64,000 nucleotides of DNA from Sandarakinorhabdus sp. AAP62 (GTDB lineage Bacteria; Pseudomonadota; Alphaproteobacteria; Sphingomonadales; Sphingomonadaceae): assembly GCF_000331225.1 (NCBI RefSeq), contig NZ_ANFY01000003.1, positions 543,001 to 607,000 on the forward strand, in the 5' to 3' direction. The notes beneath the pieces are model-generated. The model was not told where the DNA came from, did not search any database, and saw only the letters and a program-made list of their open reading frames with translations. Positions 54,572-64,000 of the stretch are shown here, piece by piece (within the stretch, counting starts at the first letter, position 1; every line of letters begins with the position of its first letter). The translations under genes were made by a program, and so were the position numbers.

Positions 54572-55234
54572 CTACCCCCTCTTCCACGGTATCCCGGCCT
54601 GCACTTCCGCGTAACTGAAGCGTGCTAGGTGCGGCGCCCTCGAGTCCCGAACGAACAAAACTGCGGTGAGGGGCCGGTCCTCTGGAAGTGGACCCGAGGG
54701 CGCGCCCAGGCCCGCAAGAAGGTCGTCGAGATGTTCGGGTGTGAACCGATCCCTGATGCGCTTTGCGTCGTATCGGGAGACGTCTTCGAACGCGTAAGGC
54801 TCGCCCGAGGATCCGAATCTCCAACTGCCATCGCGTGCGGCATAGATGGACCTGCGACTGTTTATTCGGTTACCGCCGCGCTCCGGGCTTTCATATGCCT
54901 CGAATATTGTCGCAGCGGCCGACCTGACGACGCGCAACCCAGTGCATCCGCACGCTGCGGCCATGCGGGATACCGGCAGGAAGACATCCGATCCCAGCAA
55001 CCCGTTGGCGAAATAGCTGGTCCAGTTGTCGCCGTTGGCAATAAGCAGGGTTCGATCCAGCGCCATGCTCAGCGGTTCCAGTTGCCTGAAGAGTTCTTCC
55101 TGGTTGCCCTGAAGGTCAAGCTTATGCGTGACTACAGGCTCATTCGCCCAGAGTGCGGCATAGGCGGATGCAACCTGCTTCAGCGGCAAGGCAAGCAAGC
55201 CATAGTCGCTCGTGGTTGGCGCAAATCGGTCCAT
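54572..55234 (-). CDS. Unrecognised protein of divergent composition
   Basis: 220 residues, soluble, no signal peptide or membrane helix. I recognise no family. Two visible halves: an N-terminal alpha/beta part (LLIANGDNWTSYFANGLLGS) and a charged C-terminal part (ARDGSWRFGSSGEPYAFEDV, RIRDRFTPEHLDDLLAGLG). The DNA from about 54460 to 55390 is less GC-rich and uses third-position A/T more than its neighbours, a sign of transfer. Both flanks have short non-coding gaps. The opposite strand is also open, but reads as low-complexity Arg-rich shadow. Confidence 0.55.
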   Translation of the reverse strand: MDRFAPTTSDYGLLALPLKQVASAYAALWANEPVVTHKLDLQGNQEELFRQLEPLSMALDRTLLIANGDNWTSYFANGLLGSDVFLPVSRMAAACGCTGLRVVRSAAATIFEAYESPERGGNRINSRRSIYAARDGSWRFGSSGEPYAFEDVSRYDAKRIRDRFTPEHLDDLLAGLGAPSGPLPEDRPLTAVLFVRDSRAPHLARFSYAEVQAGIPWKRG

Positions 55235-55355
55235 GCCGAAGCTTATCTCGGCGCTCCATCCTGAGCCACTGCGTATTGGTCGTCGTCAGTGCGGCGATAT
55301 CAAATGACCAGATTGTCCCAAGATCAGACAGTCCGCTCTACCCGATGCCCGCAAC

Positions 55356-55377
55356 TTGACCTTAACGTAAACGTCAA
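55356..55377. promoter_or_regulatory. Palindromic MerR-type operator
   Basis: An imperfect 22-bp palindrome from TTGAC to GTCAA, with 9 of 11 half-positions paired; inside it is TTAACGTAAACG, similar to the TTTACG/CGTAAA sites of LiuR-type MerR regulators. The first TTGACC could be the -35 box. It ends 15 nt before the MerR ATG, so autoregulation and control of the fad operon are likely. Confidence 0.6.
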
Positions 55378-55392
55378 CTACCTCCTTCGGCC

Positions 55393-55857
55393 ATGAGCAA
55401 CCCGGCTGAGGCGCCCCGCACTGATGATGAGGCAGCAGCCCTGCTGCACGCCTTTGCCACCGCGCCGGCCCCGCCGGCCGCCGGAGATGCCAGCCATTTT
55501 TCGATCACCGAATTGGCGCTGGCCTTCAACATCACGCCGCGCGCCATCCGTTTCTATGAAGACCAGGGCCTGATCACGCCGGAACGGCAAGGGCAGAACC
55601 GCATCTATTCCCGGCGGGATCGCGCCCGGCTGGCGTGGATCCTGCGCGCCAAGAATGTCGGCTTCAGCCTCGCCGAAATCCGCGAGATGATCGACCTGTA
55701 TGACGTGGGCGATCATCGGCTGACGCAGAAGCGCGTCACGCTGGAAAAATGCCGTGCCCGCGTGGCCCTGCTGGAAGAGCAGCGCGCCGATATCGACGCC
55801 ACCATCCACGAGCTGCAACAATTTTGCGACATCGTCGAACAATCGATGAAAGCCTGA
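55393..55857 (+). CDS. MerR family regulator of fatty-acid or branched-chain oxidation (LiuR-like)
   Basis: 154 residues. A 35-residue Ala/Pro-rich leader, then the MerR DNA-binding domain (FSITELALAFNITPRAIRFYEDQGLITP, residues 36-64) and a coiled coil (about 110-150). It lacks the metal Cys of metal-sensing MerRs and belongs to the type placed next to acyl-CoA dehydrogenase genes. Only 4 nt separate it from that gene, so it is the first gene of the beta-oxidation operon and probably its repressor, with acyl-CoA as effector (inferred). Confidence 0.87.
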   Translation: MSNPAEAPRTDDEAAALLHAFATAPAPPAAGDASHFSITELALAFNITPRAIRFYEDQGLITPERQGQNRIYSRRDRARLAWILRAKNVGFSLAEIREMIDLYDVGDHRLTQKRVTLEKCRARVALLEEQRADIDATIHELQQFCDIVEQSMKA

Positions 55858-55861
55858 TTCC

Positions 55862-57652
55862 ATGCCCAGCTATCGCGCCCCGGTGAAAGACACGCTGTTC
55901 GTGCTGGAGGCCGTGGCCGGCCTCTACAACCAGTCCCACGTGCCCGGTTTCGAGAGCGTCTCGCCCGATCTGGTGGAGGCCGTGCTGAACGAGGGCGGCA
56001 AATTCTGCGGCGAAGTGCTGGCGCCGCTCAATCTGCCCGGTGATCGCCAGGGCTGCACCCGCCACCCCGATGGCAGCGTGACCGCGCCCGATGGGTTCCG
56101 TGATGCCTACAAGCAGTTCTGCGACGGCGGCTGGGGCGGGCTGATTGCGGACGAACATCACGGCGGCCAAGGCCTGCCCTACACGATCGGCGCGGTGCTG
56201 CAGGAATATATCGCCGCGTCCAACATGGCGTTCGGCATGTATCCCGGCCTGTCCGAAGGCGCGCAGGCGGCGATCGAGGTGGTGGGCTCGCCGGAGCAGA
56301 AGGCCAAGTGGCTGCCCAACATGGTGCAGGGCCGCTGGACCGGCACCATGAACCTGACCGAGCCGCATTGCGGCACCGATCTCGGCCTGATCCGCACCCG
56401 CGCCGAGCCCAACGCCGATGGCAGTTACGCCATCACCGGCACCAAGATCTTCATCTCGGCCGGCGAGCATGACCTGTCCGAAAACATCATCCACCTCGTG
56501 CTGGCCAAGACGCCGGGCGCGCCGGACAGCGTGAAGGGCATCAGCCTGTTCATCGTGCCGAAGTATATCGTGAATGACGATGGTTCGCTGGGTGCGCGCA
56601 ACGCCGTCACGTGCGGTTCCATCGAACACAAGATGGGTATCCACGCCAACGCCACCTGCGTGATGAACTATGATGGCGCGACCGGCTATATGCTGGGCGA
56701 GGAGATGAAGGGCCTGGCCGCCATGTTCATCATGATGAACGCGGCGCGGCTGGGGGTGGGCATCCAGGGCCTGGCACAGGCCGATGCCGCCTATCAGAAC
56801 GCCGTCGAATACGCCAAGGGCCGCCTGCAGGGCCGCAGCCTGACCGGTGCGAAGAACCCCGACGGCAAGGCCGATCCGATCATCGTCCACCCCGATGTGC
56901 GCCGCATGCTGATGGACGCGCGCGCCTATACCGAGGGCATGCGCGCGCTGGTGCTGTGGGGCGCGATCCGGGTAGACCTGTCGCGCAAGGCGCCCGACGC
57001 CGCCGAGCGGGAGATGGCCGACGACCTGATCAGCCTGCTCACCCCCGTTATCAAGGGCTATGGCACCGATCGCGGCTATGAGGTCGCCACCAATTGCCAG
57101 CAGGTGCTGGGCGGCCATGGCTATATCGCCGAATGGGGCATGGACCAGTTCGTGCGCGATGCCCGCATCGCCATGATCTACGAAGGCACCAACGGCATCC
57201 AGGCGCTCGATCTGGTCGGCCGCAAGCTGGGATCGAAGGGCGGGCGCGGCACGCAGGCGTGGCTGGGGCTGGTGGCGGGTGACATCGCGGCGGCGAGCGA
57301 CGAGCGGCTGGCCTTCATCGCGCAGCCGCTGGCCAAGGCACTGGGCGATGTGCAGGCTGGGGTGATGTGGCTGCTGCAGAATGGCATGGCCAATCCGGAT
57401 AATGCCGGGGCTGGGGCGACCGCCTTCATGCGCATGATGGGCCATGTCGCATTGGGCCATATGTGGCTGAAGATGGCCGGTGCATCGCTGGCTGCGCTCG
57501 ATGCCGGTACGGCCGATCCCGATTTCCACAACGCCAAACTCACCACCGCCCGCTTCTTTGCCGCCCGCGTGCTGCCGGAAACCGCGAGCCTGAAAGGCCA
57601 GCTGGAAGCTGGCGCCGACACCGTGATGGCACTGCCCGCCGAGATGTTCTGA
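55862..57652 (+). CDS. Acyl-CoA dehydrogenase with C-terminal extension (DmdC/FadE-like)
   Basis: 596 residues, the long class with an extra C-terminal domain (about 470-596). FAD and substrate motifs: MNLTEPHCGTDLGLIRTRA, GTKIFISAGEHDLSENIIHLVLA, and the RDARIAMIYEGTNGIQALDLVGRKL segment with the catalytic Glu. First oxidation of acyl-CoA (alternatives: methylthiopropionyl-CoA as in DmdC). Follows the MerR gene by 4 nt; a palindromic repeat separates it from the thiolase gene. Confidence 0.92.
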   Translation: MPSYRAPVKDTLFVLEAVAGLYNQSHVPGFESVSPDLVEAVLNEGGKFCGEVLAPLNLPGDRQGCTRHPDGSVTAPDGFRDAYKQFCDGGWGGLIADEHHGGQGLPYTIGAVLQEYIAASNMAFGMYPGLSEGAQAAIEVVGSPEQKAKWLPNMVQGRWTGTMNLTEPHCGTDLGLIRTRAEPNADGSYAITGTKIFISAGEHDLSENIIHLVLAKTPGAPDSVKGISLFIVPKYIVNDDGSLGARNAVTCGSIEHKMGIHANATCVMNYDGATGYMLGEEMKGLAAMFIMMNAARLGVGIQGLAQADAAYQNAVEYAKGRLQGRSLTGAKNPDGKADPIIVHPDVRRMLMDARAYTEGMRALVLWGAIRVDLSRKAPDAAEREMADDLISLLTPVIKGYGTDRGYEVATNCQQVLGGHGYIAEWGMDQFVRDARIAMIYEGTNGIQALDLVGRKLGSKGGRGTQAWLGLVAGDIAAASDERLAFIAQPLAKALGDVQAGVMWLLQNGMANPDNAGAGATAFMRMMGHVALGHMWLKMAGASLAALDAGTADPDFHNAKLTTARFFAARVLPETASLKGQLEAGADTVMALPAEMF

Positions 57653-57661
57653 CCGACTCCT

Positions 57662-57766
57662 CCCCTCCTTGCGTAGCAGGGAGGGGCCGGGGGAAGGTTC
57701 GTGCCGCACGGCCGATCTCCGACCCCACAAACCCTCCCCCAACCCCTCCCTGCAAGCAGGGAGGGG
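57662..57766. repeat. Composite CCCCTCCC palindrome, fad operon copy 1
   Basis: Fills the 137-bp gap between acyl-CoA dehydrogenase and thiolase. Left hairpin CCCCTCC...GGGAGGGG from 57662; right hairpin CCCCTCCCTGC-AA-GCAGGGAGGGG (57743-57766), with inner GGGGGAAGGT / ACCCTCCCCC arms. The two ends are inverted copies, so the whole folds as one long cruciform-like structure. About 60 bases of unique spacer lie between. Confidence 0.8.
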
Positions 57767-57789
57767 GGTAAGAGAAGAAAGGCCCGACA

Positions 57790-59001
<1,212 letters not shown>

Positions 59002-59005
59002 AACT

Positions 59006-59125
59006 CCCCTCCCTGCTCGCAGGGAGGGGCTGGGGGAGGGTTCTCCCCGCCCGCACCGCCATTTGAAACCAAGCTGTGTCCTCGCGGCACGCACCCTCCC
59101 CCGACCCCTCCCTTGCAGGGAGGGG
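59006..59125. repeat. Composite CCCCTCCC palindrome, fad operon copy 2
   Basis: Fills most of the 146-bp gap between the thiolase and FadB-like genes. Left hairpin CCCCTCCCTGC-TC-GCAGGGAGGGG begins 5 nt after the stop; right hairpin CCCCTCCC..GGGAGGGG ends at 59125. Inner arms GGGGGAGGGT / ACCCTCCCCC mirror each other. The spacer is unrelated to that of copies 1 and 3. Confidence 0.8.
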
Positions 59126-59147
59126 AGAAGAAAGAAGGGACCGAGCA

Positions 59148-61331
59148 ATGACCACCGCCATCCACACCGAACTCGATGCCGACGGCATCCTCCTCTTGCG
59201 CCTGGACGTGCCCGGCCAGTCGATGAATGTCATCACGCCCGAAGTGCAGGCCGATCTCGCTGCCGCCATCGAGCGGCTGAAGACCGACGACGCCGTGAAG
59301 GGCGCCGTGCTCACCAGTGGCAAGGCCAGCGGCTTCATGGCCGGTGCAGATCTGAAGGGCATGGGTGCGCTGTTCGGCGGCGGCGGTGTGCCGGAAGGCA
59401 AGAGCAAGATGGCCGCGCTGTTCGATGGCGTCTTCGGCCTCAACAAGCTGCTGCGCGACCTCGAAACCTGCGGCAAGCCGGTGGCGGCGGCTGTCAATGG
59501 CCTGGCGCTGGGCGGCGGGCTCGAATTCATCCTTGCCTGCCATTATCGCGTGATTGCCGACAATCCCAAGATCACGCTCGGCCTGCCGGAAATCATGGTC
59601 GGCCTGTTCCCCGGCGCGGGTGGCACCCAGCGCCTGCCGCGCCTGATGGGCATCCAGCCAGCGCTGATGTACCTGCTGCAAGGCAAGAACATGAGCCCGC
59701 AGGAAGCGCTTGGCTTTGGCGTCGCGCAGGCCGTGGTGCCCGCCGATCAGATCATCGCCACGGCAAAGGCGTGGGTGAAGGCCAACCCCAATGGCGGCGT
59801 GCAGCCGTGGGATACCAAGAATTTCAAGATGCCGGGCGGGCCGGCAACGGCGCTCAACCCCAATTTCGCGCAGATTTTCGTGGGTGGCACGGCGATGACG
59901 CACGTGAATGCCGGTGACAACATGAACGCGCCCAAGGCGATCCTGAGCGCCGTGTATGAAGGCACCCAGGTGCCGATGGACACCGCCATCCGCATCGAGA
60001 GCAAATATTTCGCCAAGGTCGTGGCCGACCCGCAGGCCGGCAACATGATCCGCAGCCTGTTCGTCTCCAAGCAGGCCGCCGAAAAGGGCGCGCGTCGTCC
60101 CAAGGGCATCGCGCCGATGCCGACGAAGAAGATCGGCATGCTCGGCGCTGGCCTGATGGGCGCGGGCGTTGCCATGGTGACGGCGCAGGCCGGCATCGAA
60201 GTGGTGCTGCTCGATCGTGATCTGGCCGCCGCCGAGAAGGGCAAGCAATACACCGCCGATCGCCTCGCCAAGAAGCGCATGGATCCGGCCAAGGCGCAGG
60301 TCATTCTTGATCGCATCCACCCCACCGCCGATTATGCCGATCTGGCCGGCTGCGACCTGATCATCGAAGCGGTGTTCGAAACCCGCGAGATCAAGGCCGA
60401 TGTCACCAAGGCCACCGAAGCCGTGGTCGGCCCCGATGTGATCTTTGGTTCCAACACCTCCACCCTGCCGATCACCGGCCTGGCCAAGGCGTGGAGCAAG
60501 CCGGAAAATTTCATCGGCATCCACTTCTTCTCGCCGGTGGAAAAGATGCCGCTGGTCGAAATCATCGTCGGCAAGGAAACCGGCCCCGCCGCCATCGCCA
60601 AGGCGCTGGATTATGTCGCCGCCATCCGCAAGACGCCGATCGTGGTGAACGACAGCCGCGGTTTCTACACCTCGCGCTGCTTTGGCACCTATGTGCAGGA
60701 AGGCCTGGCGCTGCTGGGCGAAGGCACCACGCCGGCGCTGATCGAGAATGTCGGCAAGCAGATGGGCATGCCCGTTGGCCCGCTGGCGGTGAACGACGAA
60801 GTCGGCCTTGATCTCAGCTACAAGGTTGGCCAGCAGACGCGCGCCGATCTGGGTGACGCCTACAAGCCGGGCCCGGCGGATGGCGTGATCACCAGGATGT
60901 ATGAACTTGGTCGCCAGGGCCGCAAGAATGCCAAGGGTTTCTATGTCTATCCGGAAGGCGGCAAGAAATATCTGTGGCCGGAACTGGTGGAAACGGTGGC
61001 CGGTGGCCTTGCTGCTGACCAGCCTTCCGCCGCCGATGTGAAGGAGCGCCTGCTCTATCGCCAACTCGTCGAATGCGCGCGCTGCTTTGCCGAAGGCGTG
61101 CTGGAAACCCCGCAGGATGGCGACCTGGGCGCCATCTTCGGCTGGGGCTTTGCGCCCTTCACTGGCGGGCCGTTCAGCCACATGGACACGGTGGGCATCG
61201 CCAATGTCGTCGCCACGCTGGACCGGCTGGCCCAGCGCCATGGCGAGCGCTTCGCGCCGCCGCAACTGCTGCGCGACATGGCGGCACGCGGTGACAGCTT
61301 CTACGCCATGGCGGCGAAGCAGGCAGCGTAA
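59148..61331 (+). CDS. Fused enoyl-CoA hydratase / 3-hydroxyacyl-CoA dehydrogenase
   Basis: 727 residues, FadB/FadJ-type. Hydratase domain about 1-190 (oxyanion segments GFMAGADLKGMGALFGG and NGLALGGGLEFILACHYRV, LPEIMVGLFPGAGGTQRLPR); Rossmann domain with GAGLMG at 333-338, SNTSTLPITGLA and HFFSPVEKMPLVEII carrying the catalytic His; C-terminal domain with RCFGTYVQEGLALLGEG. Carries out the middle two beta-oxidation steps. ATG 59148 is used; upstream in-frame codons lie in the repeat. Confidence 0.94.
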   Translation: MTTAIHTELDADGILLLRLDVPGQSMNVITPEVQADLAAAIERLKTDDAVKGAVLTSGKASGFMAGADLKGMGALFGGGGVPEGKSKMAALFDGVFGLNKLLRDLETCGKPVAAAVNGLALGGGLEFILACHYRVIADNPKITLGLPEIMVGLFPGAGGTQRLPRLMGIQPALMYLLQGKNMSPQEALGFGVAQAVVPADQIIATAKAWVKANPNGGVQPWDTKNFKMPGGPATALNPNFAQIFVGGTAMTHVNAGDNMNAPKAILSAVYEGTQVPMDTAIRIESKYFAKVVADPQAGNMIRSLFVSKQAAEKGARRPKGIAPMPTKKIGMLGAGLMGAGVAMVTAQAGIEVVLLDRDLAAAEKGKQYTADRLAKKRMDPAKAQVILDRIHPTADYADLAGCDLIIEAVFETREIKADVTKATEAVVGPDVIFGSNTSTLPITGLAKAWSKPENFIGIHFFSPVEKMPLVEIIVGKETGPAAIAKALDYVAAIRKTPIVVNDSRGFYTSRCFGTYVQEGLALLGEGTTPALIENVGKQMGMPVGPLAVNDEVGLDLSYKVGQQTRADLGDAYKPGPADGVITRMYELGRQGRKNAKGFYVYPEGGKKYLWPELVETVAGGLAADQPSAADVKERLLYRQLVECARCFAEGVLETPQDGDLGAIFGWGFAPFTGGPFSHMDTVGIANVVATLDRLAQRHGERFAPPQLLRDMAARGDSFYAMAAKQAA

Positions 61332-61339
61332 GAAAGCCC

Positions 61340-61452
61340 CCCTCCCTTTTTTCAAGGGAGGGGTTGGGGGAGGGTGACTGGCCCCACGCGCCAACCAGTG
61401 GTGCTGGTGGTCAGGACCCTCCCCCGGCCCCTCCCTGCAAGCAGGGAGGGGA
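61340..61452. repeat. Composite CCCCTCCC palindrome, fad operon copy 3
   Basis: Lies 8 nt after the FadB-like stop. Left hairpin CCCCTCCCTT/AAGGGAGGGG (61340-61364), right hairpin CCCCTCCCTGC-AA-GCAGGGAGGGG ending 61452, inner GGGGGAGGGT / ACCCTCCCCC arms. Same plan as copies 1 and 2 with another spacer. Beyond it, about 60 bases lead to the flavin oxidoreductase ribosome site. Confidence 0.8.
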
Positions 61453-61512
61453 GAAGGTGGCTTGCTCTCTTGCCGCCACCACGGCACCTTGCCGGCAAAC
61501 AGGGGTGCCACC

Positions 61513-62778
61513 ATGCCAGACGTGAACGACGCCTTCAGCCTGCCCAACGGCCAGAAGTTCCGCAATCGCATCGCCAAGGCGGCGATGACGGAAGGGCTGG
61601 CGTTTCGTGATGGCCTGCCCAACCCGGCCCATGAAACCCTGTATCGGCGCTGGGCGGATGGCGGCTGCGGCCTCCTCATCACCGGCAATGTGCAGATCGA
61701 TCGCGGCCATCTGGAACGGCCGGGTAATGTCATCGTCGATGGGCCATTGAGCGATGAGGCCAAGGCGGCCTGGGCGCGCTGGGCGGCGGCGGCGACCGAG
61801 AACGACACCCAGGCCTGGGTGCAGATCAGCCACGCCGGCCGCCAGACGCAGAAGAACGTCAACCCACATCCACGCGCGCCGTCGGCGGTGCCGCTGGCGC
61901 TGCCGGGCGGGCAATTCGGCATGCCGCATCCGCTTACCGGCATTGAAATCCAGGATCTGATCGCGCGCTGGGCGCACGCCGCCGTCGTGTCGCGCGAAGC
62001 CGGCTTCACCGGCGTGCAGATCCACGCGGCACATGGATATCTGATCAGCCAGTTCCTCTCCCCGCTCGCCAATCTGCGCCGCGATGAATGGGGCGGCAGC
62101 CTTGAAAACCGCGCGCGTTTCCTGATTGAAGCGGTGAAGGCGGTGCGGGCCGCGGTTGGCGCCGATTTCACCGTGTCGGTGAAGCTGAACAGCGCCGATT
62201 TCCAGAAGGGCGGCTTTGCCTTCGAAGATTGCCTCACCGTTGCTGGCTGGCTGGCCGATCTGGGCGTCGATTGCCTGGAATTGTCGGGCGGCACCTACGA
62301 ACAGCCGGCGATGATGGACATGGACGGCCTCGCCCCGCGCGAGGAGCCGAAGCAGCAATCCACCCGCCAGCGGGAGGCCTATTTCGTGCAGCTGGCCAAG
62401 GCCCTGATGGCCGCCAGGACGCCGCCGTTGATGGTGACGGGTGGTTTCCGCAGCCTGGGTGCGATGCAGGATGCGCTGGCCAGTGGCATCGCCTTTGTCG
62501 GCGTTGGCCGGCCATTGTGCGCCGATCCCACCTGCGTCACCGAGCTGCTGGAAGGCCATATCGAGGAATTGCCGCGCGACGAGGAACGGCTGGCGATCGG
62601 GCCCGGCTGGCTCGGTCCGAAATCACCTTTCAAGCTGGTGCGCACGCTGAACGGCTTTGCCGCACAGTCGTGGTATTACCAGCAGATCAGGCGGGTCGCG
62701 AGCGGCGCCCCGGCAGAGAAGTTGAACCCGTTCAAGGCGTTCCTGGCCGAGGACAAGGAAAACAAGGCCCGCGTTTGA
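61513..62778 (+). CDS. NADH:flavin oxidoreductase, old yellow enzyme family
   Basis: 421 residues, single TIM-barrel domain without the C-terminal iron-sulfur/FAD extension of dienoyl-CoA reductases. FMN-binding blocks RNRIAKAAMTEGLA, WVQISHAGRQTQ, FTGVQIHAAHGYLISQFLSP, RRDEWGGSLENRARFL and the ligand HAAH pair are intact. Reduces activated alkenes; substrate unknown. AGGGGTG precedes ATG 61513. Downstream of the fad genes behind repeat 3; its stop overlaps the metallophosphoesterase start (TTGA). Confidence 0.9.
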   Translation: MPDVNDAFSLPNGQKFRNRIAKAAMTEGLAFRDGLPNPAHETLYRRWADGGCGLLITGNVQIDRGHLERPGNVIVDGPLSDEAKAAWARWAAAATENDTQAWVQISHAGRQTQKNVNPHPRAPSAVPLALPGGQFGMPHPLTGIEIQDLIARWAHAAVVSREAGFTGVQIHAAHGYLISQFLSPLANLRRDEWGGSLENRARFLIEAVKAVRAAVGADFTVSVKLNSADFQKGGFAFEDCLTVAGWLADLGVDCLELSGGTYEQPAMMDMDGLAPREEPKQQSTRQREAYFVQLAKALMAARTPPLMVTGGFRSLGAMQDALASGIAFVGVGRPLCADPTCVTELLEGHIEELPRDEERLAIGPGWLGPKSPFKLVRTLNGFAAQSWYYQQIRRVASGAPAEKLNPFKAFLAEDKENKARV

Positions 62779-63608
62779 AGCGCTTTTCCCTGTTGATACT
62801 GGGCCTGGCCGCGGCGATCGGCTGGGCTGGCTGGCTGGGTGCGATCCGCGATCCGGCGGTGGTGCACACGCATGTCGAACTGGCCGGGTTGCAGCGTCCG
62901 CTGCGCATCGTCCACCTGTCTGACATGCATGGCAGCAATTGGGACATGCCGCAGGTGCGATTGAACCGCATCATGGATCAGGTGAATGCATTGCATCCCG
63001 ATCTGGTGGTGATCACCGGTGATTTCCACGCCAGCAAGATCTGGGACCCGCCAATGCGGCTGGAAGATGCGCTGCGCCCGCTGACAAAGCTGAAGGCGCC
63101 GCTGGGCGTGTGGAGCGTGCCGGGCAACCATGATGATCCCTACTGGATACGCTGGGTGATGCGCCGCTTCGGCCTCAAGCTGCTGGCCGGTGATCTGGTT
63201 GATCTCGGGCCCATCCAGATCGTCGGCAGTGATGATCTGATCATGGGCCATCTGCCCCTTCAGCGCCTGCGCTCTGCCGCCGCCCGCGCTCGGCCAGACA
63301 AGCCGCTGATCGCGCTGGTGCACGAACCGCGACTGTTCACGCAGTTACCCCCCAACGTGGGCCTGCTGCTGGCCGGGCACACCCACGGCGGCCAGATCCA
63401 GATATTTGGCTGGCCACGGTTCAAGAAGGCCGATGCCAAATATCTGCGCGGCCTCTTCCGCAACGCATCCGGCCAGCAGATGATCGTGTCTGCCGGCATC
63501 GGCACATCGGTGGTGCCGATGCGGCTGGGCACGCAGGGCGAGATCGTGGTGGTGGCGCTTCAGCCGGCGCCTCAACCCCCTGGCAGGAATTCCGGCACCG
63601 ACAGATAA
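62775..63608 (+). CDS. Metallophosphoesterase, membrane-anchored (YaeI-like)
   Basis: 277 residues. Probable TTG start overlapping the upstream stop. One N-terminal transmembrane segment (about 4-24). Metal ligands: Asp50 and His52 in HLSDMHG, GDFH, GNHDD, HTHGG. The class includes YaeI/LpxH-like hydrolases acting on phosphodiesters near the membrane; exact substrate unknown. The 3' end overlaps cysK by 37 nt on the opposite strand. Confidence 0.87.
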   Translation: MKRFSLLILGLAAAIGWAGWLGAIRDPAVVHTHVELAGLQRPLRIVHLSDMHGSNWDMPQVRLNRIMDQVNALHPDLVVITGDFHASKIWDPPMRLEDALRPLTKLKAPLGVWSVPGNHDDPYWIRWVMRRFGLKLLAGDLVDLGPIQIVGSDDLIMGHLPLQRLRSAAARARPDKPLIALVHEPRLFTQLPPNVGLLLAGHTHGGQIQIFGWPRFKKADAKYLRGLFRNASGQQMIVSAGIGTSVVPMRLGTQGEIVVVALQPAPQPPGRNSGTDR

Positions 63609-64000
63609 CGCTCGCCGGTGTCGTAGTTGAAGCCGACGATGCGGGCGCCGGCGGGCATTTCCTTCAGCTTCAGTGCAATGGCGGCCAGTGTCGCACCCGA
63701 CGAGATGCCGACCAGCATGCCTTCTTCCGCGGCCGAGCGCAGTGCCCAGGCCTTGGCGTCGGCAGCGTCCACCTGGATCACGCCGTCGAGCAGCGCCACA
63801 TCCAGATTCTTCGGGATGAAGCCGGCGCCGATGCCCTGGATCGGGTGCGGGCTGGGCGAGCCGCCGGAAATCACCGGCGAGGCGGCGGGTTCGACGGCAA
63901 AAACCTTCAGCTTGGGCCAGCGGGCCTTCAGTACCTTGGCGACACCGGTGATGTGCCCGCCGGTGCCAACGCCAGTGATGATGGCATCAGGCGGGCTGTC
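63572..64000 (-). CDS. cysK: Cysteine synthase A (5' end outside window)
   Basis: The C-terminal 142 residues of a PLP-dependent O-acetylserine sulfhydrylase: [17 protein letters not shown] of the PLP-phosphate-binding region, [14 protein letters not shown], and [11 protein letters not shown]. The rest (including the PLP lysine) lies right of the window. The product, cysteine, feeds glutathione made by gshB elsewhere in the window. Convergent with the metallophosphoesterase gene. Confidence 0.93.
   Translation of the reverse strand, partial: DSPPDAIITGVGTGGHITGVAKVLKARWPKLKVFAVEPAASPVISGGSPSPHPIQGIGAGFIPKNLDVALLDGVIQVDAADAKAWALRSAAEEGMLVGISSGATLAAIALKLKEMPAGARIVGFNYDTGERYLSVPEFLPGG

Noticed and set aside
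54629-55264. A 211-codon plus-strand frame opposite the unrecognised gene
   Set aside because: Arg/Cys-rich shadow without a plausible fold; the minus-strand reading has more normal protein composition.

Overview
The window is GC-rich, gene-dense chromosomal DNA from an alphaproteobacterium, most likely of the order Sphingomonadales. The placement is an inference. It rests on two intact proteins (and one decayed tail) with the PEP-x-x-W-A type C-terminal sorting signal (PEPATW and PEPASW, then a hydrophobic helix, then RRRR). It also rests on alphaproteobacterial gene orders (rph-rdgB-hemW opposite hrcA-grpE; rsmI-yraN-...-gshB opposite an LpoA-like lipoprotein) and on dispersed GC-rich palindromic intergenic repeats. 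I see no rRNA, tRNA, CRISPR array, transposase or prophage. Both window edges cut genes: an MDR oxidoreductase on the left and cysK on the right.

Layout. 1-5.6 kb: MDR oxidoreductase, a cytochrome b-like membrane protein divergent from an Rrf2 regulator across a perfect palindrome, Kup, a DJ-1/PfpI protein coupled to a secreted protein. 5.6-9.5 kb: small membrane-associated protein, secreted S10 carboxypeptidase, DUF1801 protein, argG. 9.5-11 kb: a 0.6-kb low-coding region holding a decayed PEP-CTERM tail and a sigma-54 promoter with a likely enhancer palindrome, then a PEP-CTERM protein. 11-19 kb: SDR, yggT-folD-marC, acyl-CoA ligase, SDR, a PEP-CTERM phytase-like esterase, 3-hydroxyacyl-CoA dehydrogenase coupled to an unknown gene. 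19-27.4 kb: argB, S9 peptidase, TolC, two c-type cytochromes, thrS. 27.5-34.7 kb: Tat-exported Xaa-Pro peptidase, gamma-glutamyltransferase, then a tightly coupled run (membrane protein, alpha/beta hydrolase, TPR, thioesterase, glyoxalase I and II). 34.8-38.7 kb: arsI and arsR behind gshB, transglutaminase-like protein, yraN and rsmI. 38.7-47.5 kb: LpoA-like lipoprotein, hemW-rdgB-rph, hrcA-grpE, cfa, rlmN, DUF2306 protein. 47.5-54.5 kb: AraC regulator, two SDRs, def, purF, and an overlapping hisI-P450-NAD(P)-binding set. 54.5-55.4 kb: an unrecognised gene of less GC-rich composition. 55.4-61.3 kb: a MerR-regulated beta-oxidation operon (acyl-CoA dehydrogenase, thiolase, FadB-like) with a composite palindromic repeat in each of three successive gaps. 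61.5-64 kb: old-yellow-enzyme family oxidoreductase, metallophosphoesterase and cysK.

Functional themes: fatty-acid activation and beta-oxidation; glutathione and thiol metabolism (gshB, ggt, gloA/gloB, arsI); exported peptide degradation (S10, S9, Xaa-Pro peptidase, GGT); and surface proteins of the PEP-CTERM class. The strongest unusual signals are the sigma-54 promoter with an upstream palindrome at the first PEP-CTERM gene, the Rrf2 palindrome between divergent genes, the triple repeat insertion in the fad operon, and the back-to-back rsmI and lpoA-like start codons.
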